A DNA stretch of 64,000 nucleotides from Cryptomeria japonica (Eukaryota; Streptophyta; Pinopsida; Cupressales; Cupressaceae), in contig NC_081410.1 in the NCBI RefSeq assembly GCF_030272615.1, positions 574,255,241-574,319,240 on the forward strand, in the 5' to 3' direction. The first letter of the stretch is position 1. Each line of letters begins with the position of its first letter. The notes under the pieces are model-generated. The model was given only the letters and a program-made list of their open reading frames with translations. It searched no databases and was not told where the DNA came from. Shown one piece after another: positions 1-11,105 of this stretch. The translations under genes were made by a program, and so were the position numbers.

Positions 1-2360
1 GAACATTAAGAGATAAAGCCCTACAATGGTATTGCTCGTTGCCTTCTTATTCTATTACTTCTTTCGAACAACTTGCAAATGCTTTTATTCAACAATTTCA
101 AAACAATATAAGTCCTAAAGTTACTTTGATTGATTTAATGCATTGTAAACAAGGTGTTAAAGAAAAAGTGACTGATTTCATTGGTAGATATAAGCATTTG
201 TATGCTCAAATTTCTTTTCCAGTGCCTGACAATGATATTCAAAGAATCTTTATTTCTAATTTACAAAAAGATATTCAAGACAAACTCCTGTTTTCTGAGT
301 TTACTTCTTTCCAACAGTTGTGTGCAACTCTTCACAATTATCAACTGACTGCGAGTCAAATGCAACAATCACATCCTATGGCTCCAAGTGATAAGGGTGA
401 TAGTAGTCAACAACCATTTGGAAAGTTTAAACCGAACAGAGAGTCTGTTAAATTCAATGAAAACATCATCAACAACAATGTGAATGTAGCATCAGGTGTG
501 CCTCCTATTTCTAAATTTTTCAAGAAAGAAAGAAAGTTTACTCCTTTGAATGAATCATTGCATAGTATTATGAATAAGTTATTGGAACAAAATGTGCTTA
601 CTCTTCCTCCTATAAGGCAAATAGATCCTGCAAAGATTAATTCACCCTATTTTGATAACAAATCTTTTTGTCAATTTCATCGTCAACCTGGGCATGATAC
701 TGAAAAATGTTTTTCTTTAAAGGGTAAAATTCAAGATTTGATTGATAATAATACTATCTCTATTTCTGGAGTGAATGATAAAGGCAACACATCTGTAGCT
801 CCTCCTAACCAAAATCTTCAGATTTTTACTGATCCATTACCTTCTCATACCTCTAATGCGATTGAGACTAATGATTCCTCTTTCTCATCTGATGGTCTTG
901 TGTCTATGACTCCGAATGTGATTAACTTTGTAGAGCAGCAAGAAAAACCTAAAGAACCTTCCATCACATTTGATTCTAGTGAAACTATCAGGGAACCTGA
1001 TGGTCCTTTATATATAGTTGCAAAAGTCAAGAATACACCTTGCCGTGGAGTGCTTATTGATCCTTCATGCATGGTTAATGTTATTACTGAAGAATTCCTT
1101 TTTACTTTGCAATTGAATCAAGTGATCTATGACAAAACAGATGTGGTTGTGAAATTATTTGATGCATTTTCTTCTCCTGCAATTGGTTTTATTACATTAC
1201 CTATTGAAATTCATAACAAATCCCTTGAGGTGAACTTTGCTATTATTCCTTCATCCGAACAATTTCTTGTGAAGCTTGGCTATCCTTGGCTATCTTCCAT
1301 GAAAGCTATTGCTTCTCCTATTCATAAGTGTTTGAAATTTCCCCATAATGGTGAAGTTGTTACTATCAATCATAGTCTCTTTAAACCAGCTGAAAGAACT
1401 TCTAGCGATCCTATTGATTATTTTTGGCCTAAACAATTCCAATCTCTTCCACCACGAAGTGATCATCTTTTCAAATCTTATCAAAAGTGGAAAACAGATA
1501 TGATCCTATCTCTAAGTGAACCTAGAACACCCAAACTTGATATTCCTATAGTTCTTGAGAAGGAAGTTCTTCCTTTGAAAGATAAAACTAATGTTTTTCC
1601 TCAAGAAGATTCCCAACCCATTCCCATGGACGTAACTATGTCTACGCCTAATAAACTTTCTAAAAGTAGACCTATACCTCCTCGTCATGATGGACTTGGT
1701 CTTCTTCCTAAACCAAATATTCCTCCTTTATATGGAGTAGTTCCTCCTCCTTCTTTTTATAGAGAGAAGAGACCTTTCTCTTCTCCTATTATCCAGCCTA
1801 AGAGACCACAACCTAAACACCCAAGTGATAAGGATGAGAACATTCCTCCTCCTCAATCTTCTCCACTTCCTACTAAGACTAGACGAAATCGTTTTGCGTG
1901 TGAACGCCGATGAAAGCGTCATCTTAGAGCTCAGGCAGCTGCTTCTCAAACTTTGCAATCCCCAAAAACACCTTCAACAAGCATTATTCCATTTTCTCCA
2001 AAATCTCCTAAACATAAGATGCATGATTGTTTTGATCCTGTGCGAGTTAAAAATCCTATTTTTATAAATCTTGATGATGATATAGATGAAAATGTTGTTC
2101 ATGATGAAAATGTTACTTCTCTTGCTTTTGATAGTGAATATGAATATGTTGATGCTGATAACCATTTATCTAATGAATTTTCTAAAGCACTTATCCTAGC
2201 TCCTAGACAAGAACAATGTGGCTTGGAACATGAACATAGCCCTTGTTTGGATCTTGTGATAGCTCCATCTGCTATGTTGGATGTTCCTCCTCTAGCGTGT
2301 TCCCTGCCTTCCCGAAACATTGATCAGCAAGATCGGGGGGTAGATGATGTGCTAGACTAG
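1..2360 (+). pseudogene. Retrotransposon gag (C-terminal half) plus protease-like domain
   Basis: One reading frame runs from the window edge to a stop at 2358-2360 and is interrupted by a single TGA at 1911-1913. It opens with the conserved end of the plant retrotransposon gag domain (KALQWYCSLPSYSITSF), followed by a basic, Asn/Gln-rich stretch. Near 670-750 is a zinc-knuckle-like motif, CQFHRQPGHDTEKC. Around 1010-1300 there is a retropepsin-like fold (GVLIDPSCMVNVITEEF) whose active-site triplet reads D-P-S rather than D-T/S-G, so activity is doubtful. The C-terminal part is proline-rich and then acidic (NLDDDIDE). The true start is lost: gagN lies inverted at 4332-5371. Likely function was capsid and nucleocapsid plus processing; RT, RNase H and IN are absent. 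Confidence 0.8.
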
Positions 2361-3090
2361 TTTCATTAGCATAGCAAATTCTTTCCTCCTCTCTTGTGTT
2401 ACTTCTTCTATGTGTTATTCTCATTCTTCTATTTGTTGTCCTTAGTGTTGTCTACTTGAGGACGATGCAAAGCATTGAGATCTCTTTTGGTCTCTCTCAT
2501 GTTGACTCAAAAGACACATGTGTTCCCTTCTTCTAGGTGACCTTCCTTGATTGGGGAATGAAGAACAATTATGCATACATACATATGATATACATGAATT
2601 ATCATACAGCATACTGACCCCAAGGAAAGCGAAGTCACCTTGTGCTTTGTGTTTTGTGTCTATTATCCTTGGGTTTATCTCACACTTGGGGGCTAAATCT
2701 TTGTGATAATGTGCTCCTTTCCTTCTCATTTCCTATATGTATCACTACCTTAAAGCAATCACCCCCGTTGAGGCATGTGCGATCGCTTTAACGTAGGGGG
2801 GCATACACCCCATCTATCCCTTCAGGATACTTGAAAATTTCTTGGCGAACTTAGCTTTGCCTTGAAAATTTTTGGTATTTCTCTTGCATGACTCATAGTG
2901 AGAGAACCTTACTATTGACAGTCATGGTTCTCCCTCATGATCTTCCCTTTTACTTTGTCAATCGAAGTCGTAAGATCCTTAGTCCACTGGGGGCTTGGTG
3001 TGTCTTGCCTCCTTGACGTGGTGAAAGTCTTTCAATGTTGTTTCCTTGTACTTTACCGGAAGCATGAGCGTACGCTTATACTCCCGCTAA
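2361..3090 (+). other. 3' non-coding region of the gypsy-like element
   Basis: No supported coding sequence lies between the gag-protease stop and the polypurine tract. The sequence contains several loosely related gene-free segments ending in the wording 'gtgggggct' or 'cgttgaggc', which suggests decayed internal repeats. The long 3' untranslated stretch in place of pol is typical of non-autonomous LTR elements. Confidence 0.5.
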
Positions 3091-3103
3091 AGTGGGGGCT
3101 AAA
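3091..3103 (+). promoter_or_regulatory. Polypurine tract of the gypsy-like element
   Basis: The sequence AGTGGGGGCTAAA lies immediately before the LTR start TGTAGCATCC. Position and composition fit the plus-strand priming site. A related tract (rc of 12919-12935) precedes the LTR of the second gypsy-like element. Confidence 0.75.
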
Positions 3104-4331
3104 TGTAGCATCCTAAAATTGTGACACTTGCAATTTCGATCGCATTTGGGTCTTCACGACGGCGACGCAACACTAAACCTGAATGGAGACCCCGAAACTT
3201 GTCCATGACATCAAAAATTGCATTTTCTTGCACCCTGGCCTGATCCTCCTTGCACCATGTTGTCCCGGGAGGTGGGACCAGAGCGCCCAGTGCCCTGGTC
3301 CCCCAGGACCATGGCGCCCAGCGCCCTGGTCCCTGGCCCTATTTTGGGCCCAGTCTCTTATGGGGCTTCGGGTCTTTTAGTTTGCAAATTGGAAAATATT
3401 GTTTCCTGGTTGGCCTAAGGTCGGAAAAATCAGTCTATCAACCCTAATTGACAAGTATATAAACTACATTTCCTCTCTCATTTTAAAGGAGATGGAAAAA
3501 GGCGAAAGCGATACTCAAATATTCAAACATTCAAGCGTTCAAGCATTCAAGCATTCCTTCAAGCAATTGATCATTCTAAGTCTCCATTCAAGGCTAAGTG
3601 TTGCATTCAAGACAAGGATTCAACCATTGAAGAGGAGATCACATGCAACATACAACATACAACAACATCTACACCTTCGCGTGTAAGAATACAAACATTC
3701 TTACAACAAGGTACTAGTACTTGTTTTGCATTACAGTCATTTACATTTACAGCATTTCTCATTTCTTGGTTAATTCCAAAACCGGGGTTTGACCTAAGGG
3801 CAAACCCCTAATCCCTAACCCCCCAATCGTCTTCACTTTTCTGTGTGTAGGTTGCAGGTACACGGCTGAAATTGAAGATCTAGAATCCTTGTGTAGAGAC
3901 GAACAGATCCCCCTTCGTTTCGCGGATTTTTCAGAGGACCGTGTGCATGTTGGGCCCCATCGTCCCGTCAAATTTTGGTCAAATTTGCAGGATAGTGTCG
4001 TCTCGACATTTTACTGCTAATTCCAGGTCCGCAACTTCATCCTATATCCCTATCTCAGTTTATAAGTGAATCTTTCTCACTTTTCATGCATTCCTAGCTT
4101 AATCCTTCTATCTACATTCTTTACAAAAGAGGGTAGCCTTGCTGTCTTAACCCTTGAAACTCATTTAGAATCCAATCTTGCATTGTGTGGGATTGGATCT
4201 TGTGGGTTTCAACCCCTCTTTTGAATGTAAAGTCTCCCCTAAGTGAAAACCGACAATCCTAAGAGACCCCCTTTCCCCTTTGGAGTGGTAGAGGGAACAC
4301 TTAGGGTTCGCTCGCGATTTTCCGATTTACA
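3104..4331 (+). repeat. 3' LTR of gypsy-like element (1228 bp)
   Basis: It starts TGTAGCATCC after the polypurine tract and ends TTTACA. The inverted copy at 6551-7804 aligns along its whole length and stops at the same base, which fixes both ends. Inside are a GC-rich block rich in CCTGG/CCAGG words (about 3230-3355), a TATA-like TATATAAA at 3456-3463 and tandem repeats of about 10 bp built on ATTCAAGC (about 3518-3565). The next base, 4332, is already gag sequence in inverse orientation rather than host DNA. Confidence 0.9.
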
Positions 4332-5371
4332 TAAGCAAAATCGGTACATATTGTTTGAAAAGTCTTAACATGTGTTAGAGGATCACCTTTACCATTATAA
4401 AGCTCCAAATGTGGGATTTCAACATGTTTAGGAGGGATCGCTCAAACAATGTCAAGAGAAAGTGGGCTCGCAACATCAAATGTGGGCACACTAAACTTAG
4501 ATTGATTCATAGAAGCAATTTGTTGCTGTAAAGAAGAGACAGTTTGTGCAAGATTATTAGTGGTCACTTCAGTCGAAGAGTTCATATTAGACGTGTTAGA
4601 TTGTGATGGAGGTATTATGTTATTGAAAGAAGGTATTGATTGAGAGTAAGGTGGCGGGACACTATGATAGTTAGTCATAGGAGATGATTGGAAAGGAGGA
4701 ACACTACAAGGAGGAATGGAATGGTTGAATGAATTGCCCCCTTGCGTCATGTTTATTTGTGGAGATGTAATAGGGACACTCATTGAAGGAATGAATGAAG
4801 AAGTCAGATTGAATGAAGGAAGAGGGTTAATTGAAGAGGAAAGATTGCCCCCATGATTGGTGATCATAGGCGGAATGTCTTGTATAGAAGTAGCCATTAT
4901 GTTTGATTTAAAGGTAGGTATGCTAGCAATAGAAGTTGTCAACGGAATAGAATGATTAACTTGAGTGGGAGGTTGTGTATAACCTAAAGTTTCGGCACAA
5001 CTCTTCATAGGCATCACATTCGAATCCACAATGTGTGCAATACCACGCAAAATATCAATTCCATTCTTATCACTTTGAACCATATGTTTTAGACCCTCAA
5101 TTAAAGGAGGAGCTTGACTATCGGGGTATTCTTGAGACATCCATTGTCAAAAATCATCAAATTGGTTATCCAACTTTGAAAGTTGTTCTACAGAAACCTC
5201 ATGGAGAGCTTCTTCATCATTAGGAGGATTAGAGGAATTACCCATGTCCTCGTTAAAAAGGCTATTCAAATTAGGTTCCATCTCCTCGATAATTAAACCT
5301 TGGAAAGACTTAATTCTAAGGCTTCGTCTAACGGGAATAGTGTAAGTAGGGCTTATTGTTGTAAAACTCAT
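4332..5371 (-). pseudogene. Retrotransposon gag (N-terminal half), inverted
   Basis: Read on the minus strand, one frame runs from the ATG at 5371 to 4332 with two TGA stops (5147-5149 and 4442-4444). The first part is acidic. The middle, about 200 residues, is Ser/Pro/Asn-rich low complexity with a Gln-rich segment. The end contains the start of the conserved gag domain (IPHLELYNGKGDPLTHVKTF). It stops at the fusion with the LTR at 4331/4332, and the missing downstream part of the domain is found at position 1 on the plus strand. Both stops are consistent with CGA to TGA change. Confidence 0.75.
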
Positions 5372-6529
5372 GCACTAAAGAGAGAGAGAAAATTTTGAAT
5401 TTAGAGGTAGCAAATTTCAGTAAAATCATCCAATCTCCTAGATTTAAGCTGTTAAATGCAATCACGACAATCTCCCAAAATTTCAGAAAAAAGTCAGGGA
5501 CTATGGTGCTCGGAGTGCACACAGCCCTCGCAACTTTTTTTGAAATTTGCAGGGATGACAGTTATGATGATTTTAGAGCTAATCTGAAAAAATTGAGTGA
5601 TTTTATGATCTGTAGATAGGCCAAATTAAAGTTGCAATCTCAGAATTGAACCCTACCAAGATTGTCGAAAAATGCAAAATTTGAATTTTGAAAAAGAGAG
5701 GGAAACTGAAATTTTGAATTTTATGATTTTAGAGGGAATACCAAAAGCAATGCAAGTTTTGAATTTTAAAAGTTGACTCAATTTCACGCAAAATTCAATT
5801 TTGAAAGTGGAAATCAAAGTTGTTGTAATTAAACACTTAATTTCAAAAGTCACAAATTGCAAAAAATTTGAATAAAGCACTGAAATTTTGAATGAACACC
5901 AACACACTTTTCAGATTTAGGACAGTAAGAACACAATTTTGATACAAAATTTCAATTTCAACAATTTTTGAATGATTAGGAGCCTTAATCCAAGCAATCA
6001 CTAGACCAACTTTGACTTTAATTTTAAAAGTGTTGTAATTGACAAAATCAACCAAAATTCTGGATTTTAGCAGAAAAATACAGTAAGATCTAACTCCCAA
6101 AATTTCAGAAAAAATGTCGGGGACGATGGCGCTCGGGGTGCACACGGTCCTCGCAACTTTTTTCCAAATTTTCAAGGATGAAAGATATTATGAATTTATT
6201 GCGGAATCCAAAGTTATAGCTGATTTGAAGATGTTTTGATCAGTGAAATTGTCGGTCAAAGGTTGAATCAAGAGGGTTTTAAAAATTAGGGTTTTGACAC
6301 TTAACCACTTAATTTTCAAAATTAAAGCACAAATATGGATTGATAATTTGTAGTAGAAGGGTAGATCGGCAACAAGCATTAACAATTAAACATTTCACAA
6401 GCTTAATTACTAAAAAGAAAATTTAGGGTTTTTATGCAATTAACCTCTAAACTTTGCAAAATATCAAACATGGAAATGTAATCAAGGCATCCAATTTTCA
6501 GATCTAGCCATGAATAATCAGAAAGGATG
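5372..6529 (-). other. 5' leader of the inverted half element
   Basis: This is a non-coding, AT-rich leader between the primer site and the gag start. Two segments, around 5470-5550 and 6095-6175, repeat the wording 'gctcgg(a/g)gtgcacac' and resemble an LTR segment near 6915-6945. The leader therefore contains decayed internal duplications of LTR-like sequence. No ORF here looks real. Confidence 0.5.
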
Positions 6530-6547
6530 TTCATGTCGAGTTCACCA
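6530..6547 (-). promoter_or_regulatory. Putative primer binding site
   Basis: On the minus strand, TGGTGAACTCGACATGAA starts three bases after the 5' LTR end. It begins with TGG, as expected for pairing with a tRNA CCA end. I cannot assign the tRNA. Confidence 0.5.
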
Positions 6548-6550
6548 AAA

Positions 6551-7804
6551 TATAAAGCAAAAAATCAGGAGCGAACCCTAAGTGTTCCCCCCACCACTCC
6601 GAGGAGAGGGGAAGGAGGTCACTAGGGTTGACGGTTTTCACTTAGGGGAGACTTTACATTCAAAAGAGGGGTTGAAACCCACAAGATCCAATCCCACACA
6701 ATGCAAGATTGGATTCTAAATGAGTTTCAAGGGTTAAGACAGCAAGGCTACCCTCTTTTGTAAAGAATGTAGATAGAATGATTAAGCTAGGAATGCATGT
6801 AAAGTAAGAAAGATTCACTTATAAACAGAGATAGGAATATAGGATGAAGCTGCGGACCTGGAATTAGTAGTAAAATGTCGAGATAGCACTGTCCTGCAAA
6901 TTTGAGCAAAGTTGACGGGACGATGGCGCCCGGCGTGCACACGGTCCTCCGAAAAATCCGCGAAACGAAGGGGGATCTGTTCGTCTCTACACAAGGATTC
7001 CAGATCTTCAATTACAGCTGCGTACCTACAACCTACACATAGAAAAGCGAAGACGATTGGGGGGTTAGGGATTAGGGGTTTGCCCTTAGGTCAAACCCCA
7101 GTTTTGGAATTAACCAAGAAATGAGAAATGTTGTAAATGACTGTAATGCAAAACAAGTACTAGTACCTTGTTGTAAGAATGTTTGTATTCTTACATGTGA
7201 AGGTGTAAATGTTGTTGTATGTTGTATGTTGTAAGTGATCTCCTCTTCAATGGTTGAATCCTTGTCTTGAATGCAACACTTAGCCTTGAATGGAGACTTA
7301 GAATGATCAATTTTCTTGAAGGAATGCTTGAATGCTTGAATGCTTGAATGTTTGAATGTTTGAATATCGCTTCCACCTTTTTTCCATCTTCTAAATGAGA
7401 GAGGAAAATGTAGTTTATATACTTGTCAATTAGGGTTGATAGACTGATTTTTCCGACCTTAGGCCGACCAGGAAAGGTTATTTTCCAATTTGCAAACTTA
7501 AAGACCTGAGACACAAAAGAGACCGGGCCCAAAAATAGGGCCAGGGACCAGGGACCAGGGCGCCATGGTTCTGGGGGACCAGGGCACTGGGCGCCCTAGT
7601 CCTGAAGGAATAGGGCGCTGGGTGCCATGGTCCCACCTCCAGGGACAGCAAGGTGCAAGGAGGATCAGGCCAGGGTGTTGAAAAATGCATTTTTTGATGT
7701 CGTGAACAAGTTTCGGGGTCTCCATTCAGGTTTAGTGTTGCGTCGCCATCGTGAAGACCGAAATGCAGTCGAAATTGCAAGTGTCACAATTTTAGGATGC
7801 TACA
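6551..7804 (-). repeat. 5' LTR of gypsy-like element, inverted (1254 bp)
   Basis: This is the reverse complement of the LTR at 3104-4331, beginning TGTAGCATCC at 7804 and ending TTTATA at 6551 (CA changed to TA). It shares the GC-rich block (about 7510-7660), the TATA-like box (about 7410) and the short ATTCAAGC-type repeats (about 7318-7365). Point and indel differences from the plus copy are many, so the pair is old. 7805 onward is copia reverse transcriptase. Confidence 0.9.
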
Positions 7805-8480
7805 ATCACTGACAAACTTCATGCTCAAGTTAAAATCTCCTCCAAAGATAATATCATCAACAAAGACTTCAAAAATTAAGAGGTTATGATTCTCAATCTT
7901 AAAATACAGATTACTGTCAGTAGTACCTTTATTAAATCCCAATTTTAGCAAGTACTTATCCAATCTAGCATACCAGGATCTAGGGGCTTGTTTCAATACA
8001 TAAAGAGATTTCTTAAATTTACATACAATGTCTCCATCATTTGATAATGAAAATCCATCAGGTTGCTCAATGTAGACTTCTTCCTCAAGATCACCATTCA
8101 AAAAGGCAGATTTGACATCCATCTGATATACCTTGAAATATTTATAAGTAGCATATGCAAGCAATAGTCTAACAGAATCAATCCCTTCTTTCTGTGAATA
8201 TCCTTTGCATACCAATCTTGCTTTATTTTTGACAACTTCACCGTCTTCATTGAATTTATTCTTGAATACCCATTTAGTACCAATAATATTCTTATCCTTA
8301 GGTCTAGGCATAAACTCCCATGTGTTATTCTTTTCAATCTGATCTAATTCTTCTTCTATAGCTCTCATCCAATTTTTATCTTTTCAAGCTTCAACAACAT
8401 ATTTAGGTTCAATTTTAGAAATCAAACATACCTCTTCAATAGCTAGCCTTCTTCTAGTCATCACACCTTTACTTTTATCT
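7805..8480 (-). pseudogene. Copia reverse transcriptase fragment
   Basis: This is the RVT_2-type domain. Recognisable blocks are the [20 protein letters not shown] start, [50 protein letters not shown] and the catalytic [10 protein letters not shown]. About 12 residues that normally follow GID (the block between GID and VRLL) are deleted in frame, which removes a conserved RT block. The protein ends where the gypsy-like LTR begins. Upstream coding (to about 8480) is broken by stops. Confidence 0.85.
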
Positions 8481-9420
8481 CTAATAATTTGATTTTAAAA
8501 ATGATTCAATCTTACATACCTCAAAGTCTTCTGATTATTCTGATTTTCAAGTTCCTGTACTTCTTCACTGATAGCAACAACATCCACATTAATAGTCTCT
8601 ACCAAATCAGTCTACTTCAATTCTTCAGTCTGAATATGCCTTATAACAATATGCTAACCATCGTCATATCCACATTCTCTGGTCTATTTTCAAAGGTTCT
8701 CATCAACCTTCACATTTGCACTCTCTATTACCTTTCTTACTCTCTTATTGTAGCACTGGTAGAATTTTCTCTTTGTTGAATATCTTAAGAAAATTCCTTC
8801 ATCACTTCTTGCATCAAACTTTCCTATATCCTCATCTCTCTTGATATAACACTTGCTACCAAAAACTCTGAAATATCTCACTGTAGGAACATGACCAAAC
8901 CATGGCTCATAAGGAGTCTTACTGGCATCACCTTTAATATAAACTCAGCTGAATGTGTAAACAACATTGCTAACAACTTCTCTCTAGTAAATCTTCGGAA
9001 GATTTCCTTCAATCAGCATAGTCTTTGCAACATCCAAGACAATCTTGTTCTTCCTTTCAATAACTCCATTCTATTGTGGGGTTCTAGGAGAAGATAATTA
9101 TCTTCTAATCCCATTCTTCTCACATAATGAATCAAATTCACTAGAAGAAAATTCTCCTCCTTTGTTAGATCTCATACATTTCACCTTTAATCCTATCTCA
9201 TTCTCAACCTTTGCTTTGAATATATTGAACTTGTCTAATGCTTCAAAATTTTCCTTCAAAAAGACAACCCACATTATCTTGGAATAATCATCAATTAGCA
9301 GCATAAAATATCTCTCCCTGCACACTTCTAACATTTGTAGGTCCATATAGGTCAATATGCACACTATCTATCAATCCATTAGATGTATATTGTTTTCTCT
9401 TGAAAGGAATTCTTGTTTAC
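8481..9420 (-). pseudogene. Copia integrase, frameshifted
   Basis: Integrase core pieces occur in several frames. At 9098-9364 are YFMLLIDDYSKIMWVVFLKE and the NKGGEFSSSEFD segment. At 8690-8881 is the C-terminal FRVFGSKCYIKRDE block followed by GIFLRYSTKRK. The frame changes near 9350, and the region 8881-9097 needs frame changes to read. The enzyme would insert element cDNA into the genome, but this copy cannot be translated whole. Confidence 0.75.
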
Positions 9421-10343
9421 TTACCCATTTGACATTCTTTACATACCGGATTAGCAAGCTTAACAATATTAGGCAAATCTCTAACAACTTGAGTAGAACT
9501 GATCTTAATCATTGAATCCAAGTTAACATGACACATTCTCCTATGCCACAACCAAATTTCATTAATATAAGCAATCAAGCAACTTTTCTCACCAGCATTC
9601 AAATGAAAGATATTGCCTTCAGTCTTAGTTGTAGATGCAATCTCTATACCAGAGGAATTTAAGATCTTGCATTTACCATTCTTGAATTGCAAATCATAAC
9701 CTTTTTCAACCATATATCCAACACTCAAAATATTATGCTTCAAACCTTCAACATATAAGACATCATCAATATTATGCTTACCATCAAAGGAAATAGAGCC
9801 TCTACCATAGATCACATAGGCTTTGTCATCTCCAAATCTTACTATTCCACCATCATACCTTTCCATACTCACAAATTTTCTTTTATCACCAGTCATATGA
9901 TGTGAACAACCACTGTCAATCACCCATTCATCTTTTTCTTCAACTTTAGCAGCCAATGATTTTTCCTCAAAAGTGCAACTTGTGGAATCAGCAGGAACCG
10001 GTCCATCTTCTTTGATAGCAATAAACACAACTTCATCTCCTGATTCTTCATTTGCAACACCTTCATCAACAATATAGCAGTAGTTTCTCTGATGCTTATA
10101 CTTTTGGTTAGACTTGTAAGGCTTATCATACTTCTCATGCTTCTCATATCTATCACGCTTATCAAATTTATCATGCCTATCATACTTAGCCATTCTCTCT
10201 AGACATCTAGAAGCAAAATGTCCTACCTTATTGCAAGAGAAACATTTCAAAGGAAATTTTCCATCATACTTACTAGCTCCTTTAGGCAATCTCCAGGCAA
10301 TCAGTGCTTCAAGCTCATCCAGTTCTCTTTCTTTCTCTTCCAT
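9417..10343 (-). CDS. Copia zinc knuckle, protease and GAG_pre-integrase segment
   Basis: This 308-residue open stretch is part of a broken gag-pol. Near its start is an intact CX2CX4HX4C zinc knuckle (CFSCNKVGHFASRC). Next comes a highly charged Lys/Asp/Tyr run, then the copia protease block DEWVIDSGCSHHMTGD with the catalytic D-S-G intact. The pre-integrase block LWHRRMCHVN with CKECQMGK closes it. It is cut off from gag by a frame break near 10345-10420 and from integrase near 9417. Confidence 0.7.
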   Translation of the reverse strand: MEEKERELDELEALIAWRLPKGASKYDGKFPLKCFSCNKVGHFASRCLERMAKYDRHDKFDKRDRYEKHEKYDKPYKSNQKYKHQRNYCYIVDEGVANEESGDEVVFIAIKEDGPVPADSTSCTFEEKSLAAKVEEKDEWVIDSGCSHHMTGDKRKFVSMERYDGGIVRFGDDKAYVIYGRGSISFDGKHNIDDVLYVEGLKHNILSVGYMVEKGYDLQFKNGKCKILNSSGIEIASTTKTEGNIFHLNAGEKSCLIAYINEIWLWHRRMCHVNLDSMIKISSTQVVRDLPNIVKLANPVCKECQMGK

Positions 10344-10419
10344 TTCTCTTCTCTCTCTTTCATATTAGGATATTCTGCATTCATCAAGATCATTCTTCTT
10401 CTTTCTGGATATAGATGCT

Positions 10420-11064
10420 CTAAATGTTCTCAGATTTTCCATGTGATTCACCAAATTCACTCAGCTCAAATACAACAATCTTTCCAACTAACATATCTCT
10501 TGTTACAGTAGTCACACTCCGGATTTCATCAATAGCAGATACCTTGTGTTTGTAAGCAAGAGGCAAAGATCTTGGCACCTTAGCAACAATTTCATCTTCT
10601 TCAAGGGTTCCACTGGCATATTTGATACCTAGGCCAAGATCATTCACCTTATCCATGAAAGTGTTTATGTTCTCATTTTCTCCCATCTTTAGCATCTCAT
10701 ATTTTCCTTTCAATCTCTTCAACTTAGCAACTTTAACTTATTTGTGTCCTTCATATAGGGTTTCAAGCTTTTCCCAGATCTCATGTCTTGTCTAAAGTCC
10801 CATTACATTTGTCATTTCTGAATCAGTCAGGGCACTCAACAATGCTTCCTTTTCTCTGATGTTATTTTCAGCTTCCTTGATCTCATCAATGGTAACCGGT
10901 CCATTCTGAGGAACAAAATATGCATTCTTAGTAATTTTCCAATAATCTTCTCTAAGACATCTCAAGTGGACCTCCATCCAGTTCTTCCATATAGCATAGT
11001 TACTACCATCAAATCTTGGACTCTCCTTCTTAAACATAACACTTGCCATCCTGGATATCCTCAA
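10420..11064 (-). pseudogene. Copia gag (UBN2-type), broken
   Basis: The N-terminal part (10792-11064) contains PRFDGSNYAIWKNWMEVHLR, typical of copia gag starts. The second part (10420-10722) contains the YEMLKMGENENINTFMDKVN and GKIVVFELSEFG blocks of the UBN2 family. A stop and frame change near 10725-10790 separates them. It would package element RNA. Confidence 0.75.
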
Positions 11065-11090
11065 GTGGTTAAACTTCTTCTAGAGGATCT

Positions 11091-11103
11091 AGCTCTAATA
11101 CAA
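11091..11103 (-). promoter_or_regulatory. Degenerate primer binding site of copia 1
   Basis: The minus strand reads TTGTATTAGAGCT, two changes from the initiator-Met site TGGTATCAGAGC. It sits two bases after the LTR end (...GCCAACA). Confidence 0.6.
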
Positions 11104-11105
11104 AT

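Larger units (their letters stand above)
1..7804. mobile_element. Rearranged non-autonomous Ty3-gypsy-like element (two opposed halves)
   Basis: The plus-strand part carries the C-terminal half of gag, a protease-like domain, a polypurine tract and a 3' LTR. The minus-strand part carries a 5' LTR, primer site, leader and the N-terminal half of gag. The two gag halves are complementary pieces of one protein with little missing between them, so they probably come from one element. No reverse transcriptase, RNase H or integrase is visible between gag-protease and the polypurine tract, so this is a non-autonomous gag-protease element. The right end (7804) abuts copia reverse-transcriptase sequence, so this element landed in copia 1. 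The left end is outside the window, and the expected target duplication (ATCAC follows 7804) cannot be checked. Confidence 0.8.

Noticed and set aside
3183-3447. Three overlapping ORFs of about 65 codons in the LTR
   Set aside because: They are frames of the GC-rich block; they lack protein similarity and are not kept in the inverted LTR copy.
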